A stretch of DNA of 64,000 bases from DATCMH01 sp036563505 (GCA_036563505.1 DATCMH010000013.1:65993-129992); one strand, 5' to 3'; counted from the stretch's first letter, positions 47,183 to 55,619 are shown. Notes: generated from the sequence alone by a model not told the origin. Made by a program: numbers and translations.

Positions 47183-47362
47183 TCCTTCTCCCCTTGAGGG
47201 AGAAGGTGCCCTGCGCAGCAGGGCGGATGAGGGGTGGCGCGCCAGCGGCGCGCACGGCGAAGCCGGTGGGGCTTCATTCGCTTCGCGAGCGCCCCTGACG
47301 GGGCGCCCCCTCTCCCGACCCGGCTTCGCCGGGCCACCCTCCCCCACAGAGGGGGGAGGGGA
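47183..47362. repeat. Compound family B repeat between mraY and murD
   Basis: CTTCTCCCCTTGAGGGAGAAG-type palindrome first, then GCTTCGCGAGCGCCCCTGACG, CCCTCTCCCGACC, and a final CCACCCTCCCCC...GGGGGGAGGGGA hairpin. The centre is shared with 33941-34145. The last purine run touches the GTG of murD. Confidence 0.85.
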
Positions 47363-48757
47363 GTGACCCCCGTCACCTGCATGGCAGGACAAACCCTCGC
47401 CCTGTTCGGCCTGGGCGGCTCGGGGCTTGCGACCGCGCGGGCGCTGCAGGCCGGCGGCGCCACCGTCGTGGCCTGGGACGACGATCCGAAACGGGTGGCT
47501 CAGGCCGCGGCGGAGGGGATCGGCACGGGCGACCTCGCCGACGCCGACTGGTCACAGTTCTCGAGTCTCGTGCTCTCCCCCGGCGTGCCGCTGACCCATC
47601 CCGAGCCGCACTGGACGGTGCGCAAAGCTCAGGCCGCCGGCGTCGAGGTCATCGGCGACATCGAGCTCTTCTGCCGCGAGCGGGCAGCCATTGCGCCGGA
47701 CGCGCCCTTCGTCGCCATCACGGGAACGAACGGCAAATCGACCACGACGGCCCTCGTCGCCCACATCCTGCGCGAGGCGGGGCGCGACGTGCAGATGGGT
47801 GGCAACATCGGCACGGCGATCCTCTCGCTGGCACCGCCGGCCGCGAACCGCGTCCACGTCGTGGAGATGTCGTCCTTTCAGATCGACCTCACGCCGTCGC
47901 TCAACCCGACGGTCGGTGTGCTCCTCAACGTCTCACCCGATCACCTCGATCGGCACGGGACGATGGAGAACTATGCCGGGATCAAGGAGCGGCTGATCGC
48001 GGGAGCGGAGATCGCGATCGTCGGCGACGACGATGATTTCAGTCGCTCGGTCGCGGACCGCCGCGCGGCCGATGGGCGCCTTCTCAAGCGCATCTCTGTC
48101 GAGCCCCTCGGCAGCGAGGGCGTCTTCGCCGACGGCGCGACCCTCGTCCGCGTCGACGCGAGAGGCGCGACCGGCGCGGCCGATCTGACGGGCATCGGAT
48201 CTCTGCGCGGCGAACACAATGCCCAGAACGCGGCGGCGGCGCTCGCCGTCGCGGATGCCCTCGACATCTCTCCCGAGGCGATCCGCGCGGGCCTCTCCAC
48301 CTTCCCCGGCCTTCCCCATCGCATGGAGGAGGTCGGCCGGATCGGCCGAGCGCTGTTCATCAACGATTCCAAGGCCACCAACGCCGACTCGACGGCGAAG
48401 GCGCTCGCCTCCCTCGACGCGATCCACTGGGTCCTCGGCGGCAAGGCGAAGGCGGGCGGCATCACGAGCCTCGCCGCGTTCTTCCCCAAGATCGCCAAGG
48501 CCTATCTCATCGGCGCGGCGACGGAGGAGTTCGCGGCCACGCTCGAGGGCCAGGTGCCCTTCGAGCGCTGCCGCACCCTCGACGTCGCGGTGGCGAAAGC
48601 CGCGGCCGACGCCGAGGCGTCGGTCGCGCCCGAGCCCGTCGTCCTGCTCTCGCCGGCCTGCGCCTCCTACGACCAGTACCCGAACTTCGAGCGCCGCGGC
48701 GACCACTTCCGCGACCTCGTGCGGGCGCTCCCGAACCTCACGGTTAAGCAAACCTGA
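47363..48757 (+). CDS. murD: UDP-MurNAc-L-alanyl-D-glutamate synthetase
   Basis: The 464-residue ligase adds D-Glu to UDP-MurNAc-L-Ala. GTG 47363 is chosen because VTPVTCMAGQTLALFGLGGS matches the usual rhizobial N-terminus and a purine run precedes it; ATG 47381 has no such sequence. The P-loop is ITGTNGKSTTTALV near residue 120, then VVEMSSFQIDL, NVSPDHLDRHGTMENY near 195 and FINDSKATNADST near 333. The Shine-Dalgarno-like run belongs to the repeat just upstream and is very close to the start codon. Confidence 0.95.
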   Translation: MTPVTCMAGQTLALFGLGGSGLATARALQAGGATVVAWDDDPKRVAQAAAEGIGTGDLADADWSQFSSLVLSPGVPLTHPEPHWTVRKAQAAGVEVIGDIELFCRERAAIAPDAPFVAITGTNGKSTTTALVAHILREAGRDVQMGGNIGTAILSLAPPAANRVHVVEMSSFQIDLTPSLNPTVGVLLNVSPDHLDRHGTMENYAGIKERLIAGAEIAIVGDDDDFSRSVADRRAADGRLLKRISVEPLGSEGVFADGATLVRVDARGATGAADLTGIGSLRGEHNAQNAAAALAVADALDISPEAIRAGLSTFPGLPHRMEEVGRIGRALFINDSKATNADSTAKALASLDAIHWVLGGKAKAGGITSLAAFFPKIAKAYLIGAATEEFAATLEGQVPFERCRTLDVAVAKAAADAEASVAPEPVVLLSPACASYDQYPNFERRGDHFRDLVRALPNLTVKQT

Positions 48758-48829
48758 ACGAAGCCAGGTCAGGATCGCGCGAATCTCAGAGCGCCCCGAT
48801 TCGAGGGCGCAGGACGCGAGGTGCCTTCG

Positions 48830-49978
48830 ATGATGTCGCGCGCGGAACGCTCGGTCGTCAGTGACTGGTGGTGGACGGTGGATCGCCTGCTCCTGGCGTG
48901 CCTCGCAGCCCTCATGGTGGCCGGCATCGTCTTCCTGATGGCGGGCGGTCCGCCGGTCGCGGAACGGCTCGGGCTCTCGACCTTCCACTTCGTGAGCCGT
49001 CAGGTGCTCTTCCTCGTCCCGGCGGTGGCGATCCTGATCGCGGTGTCCTTCCTCAACCTGCGCTACGTGCGCCGCGCCGCGCTCCTCACGTATCTCCTCG
49101 GGATGGCCCTCGTCCTGCTCGCCCTACAGTTCGGGCCGGAGATCAAGGGCGCCCATCGCTGGATCAACATCGCCGGCATCGGCCTTCAGCCCTCCGAGTT
49201 CGTGAAGCCCGCCTTCGTCATCATCGCCGCCTGGGCCTTCGCGGAGGGCGCCCGACGCAAGGACATGCCGGGCGCACTCGTCGCGATCCTGCTCCTGCCC
49301 GCCACCATCGTGCCCCTCATCCTCCAGCCCGATTTCGGGCAGACGATGCTGATCACTATCGTTTGGTGCGGCCTATTCTTCGTCGCCGGCCTGCACTGGT
49401 TCTGGGTGTTCGGCTTAGGCGGCGCAGGCCTCGCCGGGATCGCTGCGGCCTACCAGTTCCTGCCCCACGTGCGCGCCCGCATCGAACGCTTCATGGACAA
49501 GTCCTCCGGCGACACCTTCCAGGTCGACGTCGCCATGGAGAGCTTCGCGCAAGGGGGATGGTGGGGGAAAGGCCCGGGAGAGGGCTCGGTGAAGCGCATC
49601 CTCCCGGATTCGCACACCGACTTCATCTTCTCCGTCACGGCGGAGGAGTTCGGCATTCTTGTCTGCCTCGGCCTCGTGGCGCTCTTCGCCATCATCGTTC
49701 TGCGCGGCCTGACGCTCGCCCGGCGGAACGAGGACACGTTCTGCCGGTTGGCCATCACCGGGCTTCTGCTCATGTTCGGCCTTCAGGCCTGCATCAACAT
49801 GATGGTCAACGTGCATCTCATGCCGGCCAAGGGCATGACCCTGCCTTTCGTGTCCTACGGCGGCTCCTCGCTGATCTCGCTCGCGCTCGGCATGGGCTTC
49901 CTCATCGCCCTCACCCGTCGCCGGCCGCGCTCCGAGACCGTGGAGCGGCTCCCCTCTGGTCTCGTCGCCGCCGAATGA
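48830..49978 (+). CDS. ftsW: Septal peptidoglycan polymerase FtsW
   Basis: The 382-residue SEDS-family glycosyltransferase has about ten membrane helices. KGAHRWINIAGIGLQPSEFV near residue 108 and the PSEFVKPAF motif are diagnostic, as is LPFVSYGGSS near 345. ATG 48830 is preferred because GAGG lies 9 nt upstream; GTG 48821 and ATG 48833 are alternatives. It polymerises lipid II with FtsI at the septum. Its stop overlaps the murG start (ATGA). Confidence 0.96.
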   Translation: MMSRAERSVVSDWWWTVDRLLLACLAALMVAGIVFLMAGGPPVAERLGLSTFHFVSRQVLFLVPAVAILIAVSFLNLRYVRRAALLTYLLGMALVLLALQFGPEIKGAHRWINIAGIGLQPSEFVKPAFVIIAAWAFAEGARRKDMPGALVAILLLPATIVPLILQPDFGQTMLITIVWCGLFFVAGLHWFWVFGLGGAGLAGIAAAYQFLPHVRARIERFMDKSSGDTFQVDVAMESFAQGGWWGKGPGEGSVKRILPDSHTDFIFSVTAEEFGILVCLGLVALFAIIVLRGLTLARRNEDTFCRLAITGLLLMFGLQACINMMVNVHLMPAKGMTLPFVSYGGSSLISLALGMGFLIALTRRRPRSETVERLPSGLVAAE

Positions 49979-51066
49979 ACGCGCCTCTCATCCTTGTCAC
50001 CGCCGGCGGGACCGGCGGCCACCTCTTTCCGGCCGAATCGCTCGCCGTCGCCCTGAAGACACGCGGGGCCCGCGTGGTGCTCGCGACGGACGAGCGCGTG
50101 GGCGGACTGGCCGACGCCTTCCCGGCCGAGGAGGTGGTGGAGATCCCCGCCGCCACGCCGTCCGGCGGATCGCCACTCGCCAAGGCGAAGGCCGCCGCGG
50201 TGCTCGGCCTCGGAGTGGCGAAGGCCCTTCTGGCCCTGCGACGGCTCAAGCCAGACGCCGTCGTCGGTTTCGGCGGCTACCCGACCGTGCCGCCGGTGCT
50301 CGCGGCGTCTCTCCTCAAGATCCCGGCAGCGCTCCACGAGCAGAACGGCGTCATGGGTCGGGCGAACCGCTTCCTCGCCCCCCGCGTCTCCCTCGTCGCC
50401 ACAGGGTTCGCGAACGTGCGCGGCGTGCCCCCGGGCGCGCGGCAGGTTCATACCGGCAACCCCGTCCGCCCGGCGGTCATCGCGGCGGCGGCCACGCCCT
50501 ATCCGGCCGCGCTGCCCAAGGGGCTGCTCCGCCTCCTCGTCTTCGGCGGCAGCCAGGGCGCGCGGGTGATGAGCGAGGTGGTGCCCGAGGCCCTTGCCCT
50601 CGTGCCCGAAGAGCTGCGGCCGCAACTCGTCGTGACGCAGCAGGCCCGCGGCGAGGACCTGACCCGGGTGCGAAAAGCTTACGCCGAGCTTCGCCTTCAA
50701 GCCGAGGTCGAGCCCTTCTTCAAGGACCTGCCCCGGCGCATCGCCGAGAGCCACCTCGTGGTGTCCCGATCCGGCGCCTCGACGGTGGCCGAACTCGCGG
50801 CCATCGGCCGGCCGTCCGTTCTCGTGCCCCTGCCCGGGGCGCTGGATCAGGACCAGGCGGCGAACGCCGCGACGCTCGCGGAGATCGGCGCGGCGACCGT
50901 GATCCTACAGCCGGAGTTCACGCCGCAGCGCCTCGCCGACGAGATTTTGGCGCGGCTCGCCAACCCCGCGCGCTTGACCAACGCGGCCGAGGCAGCCAAG
51001 AGCGCGGGCCGAACGGATGCCGCCGAGCGGCTCGCCGACGAAGTCCTGCGGCTCGCCCGCCGCTGA
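49975..51066 (+). CDS. murG: UDP-GlcNAc:lipid I GlcNAc transferase
   Basis: The 363-residue peripheral membrane enzyme makes lipid II from lipid I. Motifs: TAGGTGGHLFPAESLAVAL at residues 9-27 (first G-loop), GFGGYPTVPPVLAA near 97, LHEQNGVMGRANRF near 120, FGGSQGARVMSE near 190 and the acceptor-binding RSGASTVAELAAIGRPSVLV near 262. ATG 49975 overlaps the ftsW stop. Confidence 0.97.
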   Translation: MNAPLILVTAGGTGGHLFPAESLAVALKTRGARVVLATDERVGGLADAFPAEEVVEIPAATPSGGSPLAKAKAAAVLGLGVAKALLALRRLKPDAVVGFGGYPTVPPVLAASLLKIPAALHEQNGVMGRANRFLAPRVSLVATGFANVRGVPPGARQVHTGNPVRPAVIAAAATPYPAALPKGLLRLLVFGGSQGARVMSEVVPEALALVPEELRPQLVVTQQARGEDLTRVRKAYAELRLQAEVEPFFKDLPRRIAESHLVVSRSGASTVAELAAIGRPSVLVPLPGALDQDQAANAATLAEIGAATVILQPEFTPQRLADEILARLANPARLTNAAEAAKSAGRTDAAERLADEVLRLARR

Positions 51067-51085
51067 GAACAATGGGACCGACGCC

Positions 51086-52501
51086 ATGAAACTGCCGCCG
51101 AAACTCGGCCCCATCCACTTTATCGGCATCGGCGGCATCGGCATGTCCGGCATCGCCGAGGTCATGCACAACCTCGGCTACACGGTGCAGGGCTCGGACG
51201 CCGCGGACAACTACAACGTCCGCCGCCTCGCCGAGAAGGGCATGACCACCTTCATCGGCCACGAGGCGAAGAACGTGGAGGCGGCCGAGATCGTCGTCGT
51301 CTCCACCGCCATCAAGCGCGACAACCCGGAGCTCGCCGCCGCCCGCGAGCGGCGCCTGCCGGTGGTGCGCCGCGCCGAGATGCTGGCCGAGCTGATGCGG
51401 TTCAAGTCCTGCGTCGCGGTGGCCGGCACCCACGGCAAGACCACGACGACGTCGCTTGTCGCCACGCTCCTCGATGCCGGCGGCCTCGACCCCACCGTCA
51501 TCAACGGCGGCATCATCAACGCCTACGGTACCAACGCCCGCATGGGCGCCGGCGCCTGGATGGTCGTGGAGGCCGACGAGTCCGACGGCACCTTCCTGAA
51601 GCTTCCGGCGGACGTGGCGATCGTCACCAACATCGATCCGGAGCACCTCGATCATTTCGGCTCCTTCGACGCCATCAAGGATGCCTTCCGGAGCTTCATC
51701 GACAACATCCCGTTCTACGGCTTCGCCGTGATGTGCATCGACCACCCGACGGTGCAGGACCTCGTCGGGCGCATCGAGGACAGGCGCATCATTACCTACG
51801 GCGAGAACCCGCAGGCCGATGTCCGCCTCATCGACGTGGCGCAGGGCGGCGGCCAGACCCGCTTTGGCGTGCTGATCCGCGACCGGCGGCCCGGCTTCCG
51901 CATGGAGATCGACAACCTCGTCCTGCCCATGCCGGGCAAGCACAACGCGCTCAACGCCACGGCGGCCATTGCGGTGGCCCACGAGCTCGGCGTCTCGCCC
52001 GAGGTCATCCGCAAGGCGATCGGCGGCTTCGGCGGCGTCAAGCGGCGCTTCACCCGCACGGGCGAGTGGAACGGCGCCGCGATCTTCGACGATTACGGCC
52101 ACCATCCCGTGGAGATCGCCGCCGTGCTGCGCGCCGCCCGCGCCTCGACGGACGGGCAGGTCATCGCGGTGGTCCAGCCCCACCGCTACAGCCGCCTGCA
52201 TTCCCTCTTCGACCAGTTCTGCACCTGCTTCAACGACGCCGACGCAGTGATCGTGGCCCCCGTCTACGCCGCCGGCGAGCAGCCCATCGAAGGCGCGGAC
52301 CGGGACGGCCTCGTCGCGGGCCTCAAGGCCCGCGGCCATCGCAACGCGGTGGCCCTGGAGCGCTCGGAGGATCTCGCCGCCCTCGTGCGCGGCCTCGCGG
52401 GACCGGGCGACTACGTCGTGTGCCTGGGCGCCGGCAACATCACCCAATGGGCCTACGCCCTGCCGGGCGAGCTGCAGGCGCTGGGCGAGAAGGCGGCGTG
52501 A
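51086..52501 (+). CDS. murC: UDP-MurNAc:L-alanine ligase
   Basis: The 471-residue ligase starts the muramyl peptide. N-terminus PIHFIGIGGIGMSGIAEVMH is diagnostic; the P-loop is AGTHGKTTTTSLVATLL near residue 113, with VVEADESDGTFLKL near 158, TNIDPEHLDHF near 180 and FDDYGHHPVEIAAVL near 333. ATG 51086 lies 19 nt after murG, with GGGA in front. The DUF559 unit begins 8 nt after its stop. Confidence 0.97.
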   Translation: MKLPPKLGPIHFIGIGGIGMSGIAEVMHNLGYTVQGSDAADNYNVRRLAEKGMTTFIGHEAKNVEAAEIVVVSTAIKRDNPELAAARERRLPVVRRAEMLAELMRFKSCVAVAGTHGKTTTTSLVATLLDAGGLDPTVINGGIINAYGTNARMGAGAWMVVEADESDGTFLKLPADVAIVTNIDPEHLDHFGSFDAIKDAFRSFIDNIPFYGFAVMCIDHPTVQDLVGRIEDRRIITYGENPQADVRLIDVAQGGGQTRFGVLIRDRRPGFRMEIDNLVLPMPGKHNALNATAAIAVAHELGVSPEVIRKAIGGFGGVKRRFTRTGEWNGAAIFDDYGHHPVEIAAVLRAARASTDGQVIAVVQPHRYSRLHSLFDQFCTCFNDADAVIVAPVYAAGEQPIEGADRDGLVAGLKARGHRNAVALERSEDLAALVRGLAGPGDYVVCLGAGNITQWAYALPGELQALGEKAA

Positions 52502-52508
52502 GAGAGAA

Positions 52509-52546
52509 CCCTCTCCCCGCGAGCGGGGAGAGGGCAGGGTGAGGGG
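52509..52546 (+). repeat. Left inverted repeat of the DUF559 unit
   Basis: A 26-bp palindrome CCCTCTCCCCGC...GCGGGGAGAGGG (52509-52534) is followed by CAGGGTGAGGGG (52535-52546). The G-rich end lies 5 nt before the DUF559 start codon. Confidence 0.9.
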
Positions 52547-52551
52547 GCGGT

Positions 52552-52944
52552 ATGCGCGGTGCTGAAACCGTCAGGACGACTCGGGCGAGAGAGCTTCGTC
52601 GCGGTCAGACCGAGGCTGAGGCGAAGCTGTGGCAGCGTCTGAAGGGCCGTCAGCTCGCCGGGCACAAATTCGTCCGTCAGGAGCCGATCGGACCCTACTA
52701 TGCGGACTTCGCGTGCCGCGAAAGGCATCTGATCGTTGAGGCCGACGGCAGTCAGCACGCCGAGAGCCAGCACGATCAAGTCCGGGACGCTTGTCTTCGG
52801 TCGCGCGGTTACACCGTTCTGCGGTTCTGGAACCACGACATCCTGACGAACACCGACAGCGTTATCGATACGATCTACGCCTCGCTTCATCCTGAGCCGC
52901 CCCCTCACCCCAACCCTCTCCCCGCTCGCGGGGAGAGGGGGTAA
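52552..52944 (+). CDS. DUF559 endonuclease-like protein
   Basis: The 130-residue protein is of the DUF559 family, related to very-short-patch-repair endonucleases and the PD-(D/E)XK fold. It begins near RARELRRGQTEAEAKLWQRL, followed by LAGHKFVRQEPIGPYYADFA with an acidic residue, then LIVEADGSQHAES with the ExD pair, and YTVLRFWNHDI. The last residues PPPHPNPLPARGERG are encoded by the right-hand repeat. A cutting substrate is not known. The gene sits between murC and murB but shares no function with them; ATG 52552 has the G-rich repeat end as its ribosome-binding sequence. Confidence 0.85.
   Translation: MRGAETVRTTRARELRRGQTEAEAKLWQRLKGRQLAGHKFVRQEPIGPYYADFACRERHLIVEADGSQHAESQHDQVRDACLRSRGYTVLRFWNHDILTNTDSVIDTIYASLHPEPPPHPNPLPARGERG
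52901..52939 (-). repeat. Right inverted repeat of the DUF559 unit
   Basis: CCCCTCACCC, a 3-nt link and the 26-bp palindrome (52914-52939), the reverse complement of the left copy. It overlaps the 3' end of the DUF559 gene and stops 11 nt before murB. Confidence 0.9.
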
Positions 52945-52950
52945 GTTCCC

Positions 52951-53883
52951 ATGACCTTCCCCGACATCACCCGCGACCTGCGCGCCCGGATGCCGGCCCT
53001 GCGCGGCGCGCTCAAAGCCAACGCGCCGACGGCGCCGCTCTCTTGGTTTCGCACCGGCGGGCCGGCGCAGGTTCTGTTCGAGCCTGCGGACGAGGCCGAC
53101 CTCGCCCTGTTCCTCAACGAACGACCGGCCGACCTGCCGCTCCTCGTCGTCGGCCTCGGCTCGAACCTGCTGGTGCGTGATGGCGGGCTGCCCGGGGTCG
53201 TCATCCGCCTCGGCAAAGGATTTTCCGAGATCGCCGTCGAGGGCTTGCGGGTCCGCGCAGGCGCCGGCGCGCCGGATGTTAAGGTCGCCCGCGCGGCGGC
53301 GGAGGCCGGGATCGCGGGCCTGTCTTTCCTGCGCGGCATCCCCGGCGCGATCGGCGGCGCGCTGCGCATGAACGGCGGCGCTTACGGGGGCGAGGTGAAG
53401 GACGTGCTCGTCGAAGCCCGCGCCCTTGATAGGCAGGGCAGGGCGGTGACGCTGTCATTGGCCGAGATGGGCTTCACCTACCGCCACAGCGGGGCGTCCG
53501 ACGACCTGATTTTCGTCGAGGCCCTGTTCGAGGGGCAGCCCGGCGACCCGGCCGCGATCCTCGCCGAGATGAACGCCATCACCGAGGCGCGTCAGGCGAC
53601 CCAGCCCGTCAACACCCGCACCGGCGGTTCCACCTTCAAGAACCCGCCCGGCCACAGGGCCTGGTCCCTCGTCGACGCCGCCGGCTGCCGCGGCCTGCGC
53701 CGCGGCGACGCGCAGGTCTCCGAGCTCCACTGCAACTTCCTCATCAACCATGGCGGCGCGAGCGCTGCCGACATCGAAGGTTTGGGCGAAGAGGTCCGCC
53801 GCCGGGTGCGCGAGACATCGGGGGTCGAGCTCGAATGGGAGATCAAGCGGGTCGGGGTTGAGGCTCAAACAGGTAAAAGTTAG
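52951..53883 (+). CDS. murB: UDP-N-acetylenolpyruvoylglucosamine reductase
   Basis: The 310-residue flavoenzyme reduces enolpyruvyl-UDP-GlcNAc to UDP-MurNAc. FAD-binding motifs: TAPLSWFRTGGPAQVLFEP near residue 27, VVGLGSNLLVRDGGLPGVVI near 67 and GLSFLRGIPGAIGGALRMNG near 127. The catalytic serine is in GGSTFKNPPGHRAW near 227, with Glu in the C-terminal LGEEVRRRV region. It begins 6 nt after the DUF559 stop and ends on the first base of the toxin-antitoxin palindrome. Confidence 0.97.
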   Translation: MTFPDITRDLRARMPALRGALKANAPTAPLSWFRTGGPAQVLFEPADEADLALFLNERPADLPLLVVGLGSNLLVRDGGLPGVVIRLGKGFSEIAVEGLRVRAGAGAPDVKVARAAAEAGIAGLSFLRGIPGAIGGALRMNGGAYGGEVKDVLVEARALDRQGRAVTLSLAEMGFTYRHSGASDDLIFVEALFEGQPGDPAAILAEMNAITEARQATQPVNTRTGGSTFKNPPGHRAWSLVDAAGCRGLRRGDAQVSELHCNFLINHGGASAADIEGLGEEVRRRVRETSGVELEWEIKRVGVEAQTGKS

Positions 53884-53907
53884 GATATACATTTGATATG
53901 TATATCC
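53883..53907. promoter_or_regulatory. Palindromic operator of the toxin-antitoxin pair
   Basis: Perfect 10-bp arms GGATATACAT and ATGTATATCC are separated by 5 nt. The palindrome begins on the last base of the murB stop codon, ends 11 nt before the antitoxin start, and is strongly AT-rich against its surroundings. It is the expected site of antitoxin autorepression. Confidence 0.75.
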
Positions 53908-53918
53908 AGGAGCGTGGA

Positions 53919-54191
53919 ATGAAGGTGGCTCGCTGGGGCAACAGCCTCGCCGTTCGCTTGCCGAAGTCCTACGTCGACGCGCTCGAGCTGCGGGTAGGTG
54001 ACGAGCTCAACATCCCGTGCGAGGCGATCCAGAAGGTCAGCACGGATCAAGAGCGCCGTGCCGAGGCTTTGCAGCGTTTGACGGAACTCAGCCAGCCCCT
54101 CCCGGTCGGCTTCACCTTCCGTCGCGATGAGCTGTACGAGGATCATCGCGGTGGCTTCGCGCGCGAGGCGGATGCCGCTGATGAGCCGTGA
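53919..54191 (+). CDS. MazE/AbrB-type antitoxin
   Basis: The 90-residue protein starts MKVARWGNSLAVRLPKSYVD, a SpoVT-AbrB swapped-hairpin DNA-binding fold as in MazE and VapB of this type. ATG 53919 is chosen because AGGAG lies 6 nt upstream; an ATG at 53898 sits inside the operator palindrome. The C-terminal part (LPVGFTFRRDELYEDHRGGF) should bind the toxin. Its end overlaps the toxin gene by 11 nt. Confidence 0.9.
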   Translation: MKVARWGNSLAVRLPKSYVDALELRVGDELNIPCEAIQKVSTDQERRAEALQRLTELSQPLPVGFTFRRDELYEDHRGGFAREADAADEP

Positions 54192-54597
54192 GGTTTTCCT
54201 CGACACGAACGTGCTGATCTACGCTTTCGCGTCGTCTGATGTCCGCGAGGCTCGCGCGAAGGCCGTCGTCGCGAATGGCGGCCGTATCAGCGTGCAGGTC
54301 GTGAACGAGTTCATCGACGTGTCGCGCCGAAAACGCGGGTGGAGTTGGGATCGTGTCGAGCAAACCTTGGAGGTGGTTCATGGCCTGGTCGGACGGCCAC
54401 TCTCCCTTACCGACGAAACCTATCGCTTGGCGATCAGGATCGCGCGTGACCACGGCTTCCGCATCTACGACAGCCTGATCATCAGCGCGGCTAAGCTTGC
54501 TGGCTGCACGGTCGTGATGTCGGAAGACATGCAGGCGAGGCAGGTTGTGGAGGGCGTCGAAATCCGCAATCCGTTCATGTCGCCGGATGCAGCTTAA
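54181..54597 (+). CDS. PIN-domain toxin
   Basis: The 138-residue PIN-domain RNase-like toxin has acidic positions in VFLDTNVLIYAF (Asp), VVNEFIDVSRRK (Glu), RIYDSLIISAAK (Asp) and SEDMQ (Asp). ATG 54181 has GAGGCGG about 11 nt upstream; ATG 54172 is too close to it. It overlaps the antitoxin gene and forms a type II pair. The two genes lie between murB and ddl. Confidence 0.9.
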   Translation: MSREVFLDTNVLIYAFASSDVREARAKAVVANGGRISVQVVNEFIDVSRRKRGWSWDRVEQTLEVVHGLVGRPLSLTDETYRLAIRIARDHGFRIYDSLIISAAKLAGCTVVMSEDMQARQVVEGVEIRNPFMSPDAA

Positions 54598-54695
54598 AGG
54601 CCAACGCTTCGATGATGCGAACGTAGGCTCTCCAGCAAATTGGCTGACCAGCCCTAACCTTACTCTGAGCAATGCCGGGACGTTAAGGAGCCCCC

Positions 54696-55619
54696 ATGTC
54701 CAAGCACGTCGCAGTTTTGATGGGCGGGTGGTCCGCCGAGCGCTCCGTGTCGCTCTCCACCGGCACCGCCTGCGCCGCGGCGCTGGAGAGCGTGGGCTAC
54801 CAGGTGACCCGGGTCGACGTGCAGCGCGACATCGCGTCGGTTCTAGCCGAGCTGAAGCCCGACGTCGCCTTCAATGCCCTGCACGGGCTGTTCGGTGAGG
54901 ATGGCACGATCCAAGGTCTGCTCGAGATCCTGGGCATCCCCTACACCCATTCAGGCGTGCTCGCCTCGGCCCTCGCCGTTAAGAAAGATCAAGCCAAAGT
55001 CGTCATGAAGGCGGCCGGCGTGACCGTTCCCGATGGCTTTACGATCGATCGTCACGAAGCGGCCAAGCGCCATGTCCTGCCGCCGCCCTACGTCGTTAAG
55101 CCGATCAGCGAGGGCTCTTCGCTCGGCGTCATCATCGTGCGCGAGGACCGCACCCATCCGCCTCAGGAGCTCGGTCGCGAGGACTGGGCTTACGGCGATC
55201 AAGTGCTTGTCGAACCTTACATTCCCGGCCGCGAGCTCACCTGCGCTGTGATGGGGAACAAGGCGCTTGGCGTCATCGACATCCGGCCCGCCACGGGCCT
55301 CTTCTACGACTTCGACGCCAAGTACGCGAAAGGCGGATCGATCCACGTCCTGCCGGCCGAAATTAAACCGAATATTTACCAACAGGTCCAAGAGTTGGCG
55401 TTAACGGCGCATCAAGCTCTCGGTTGCCGAGGCGTCAGCCGTGCGGACCTTCGTTACGACGACACGCCCGGCGGAACCGGGCAGGTCGTGGTGCTGGAGG
55501 TCAACACGCAGCCCGGCATGACCGAGACGAGCCTGGTGCCTGAACTCGCGGCGCATGCCGGCTACTCGTTCGGTGAGCTTGTCAGATGGATGGTGGAGGA
55601 CGCTACCTGCGACCGGTGA
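54696..55619 (+). CDS. ddl: D-alanine-D-alanine ligase
   Basis: The 307-residue ATP-grasp ligase makes the D-Ala-D-Ala used by MurF. Motifs: VAVLMGGWSAERSVSLSTG near residue 5, FNALHGLFGEDGTIQGLLEI near 65, PYTHSGVLASALAVKKDQAK near 85, PPYVVKPISEGSSLGVIIV near 130 and the metal-binding EVNTQPGMTETSLVP near 270. The 98-nt gap from the toxin gene contains nothing recognised. Its 3' end overlaps ftsQ by 34 nt. Confidence 0.96.
   Translation: MSKHVAVLMGGWSAERSVSLSTGTACAAALESVGYQVTRVDVQRDIASVLAELKPDVAFNALHGLFGEDGTIQGLLEILGIPYTHSGVLASALAVKKDQAKVVMKAAGVTVPDGFTIDRHEAAKRHVLPPPYVVKPISEGSSLGVIIVREDRTHPPQELGREDWAYGDQVLVEPYIPGRELTCAVMGNKALGVIDIRPATGLFYDFDAKYAKGGSIHVLPAEIKPNIYQQVQELALTAHQALGCRGVSRADLRYDDTPGGTGQVVVLEVNTQPGMTETSLVPELAAHAGYSFGELVRWMVEDATCDR

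Larger units (their letters stand above)
52509..52939. mobile_element. Candidate repeat-bounded DUF559 unit inserted in the dcw cluster
   Basis: A 431-bp segment begins and ends with inverted copies of the same element (52509-52546 and 52901-52939); each has a 26-bp core that matches 26 of 26 in reverse complement plus a CCCCTCACCC arm. The single gene inside takes its ribosome-binding run from the left repeat and its last residues from the right. No clear target-site duplication is seen. Mobility is an inference from this organisation. Confidence 0.5.
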
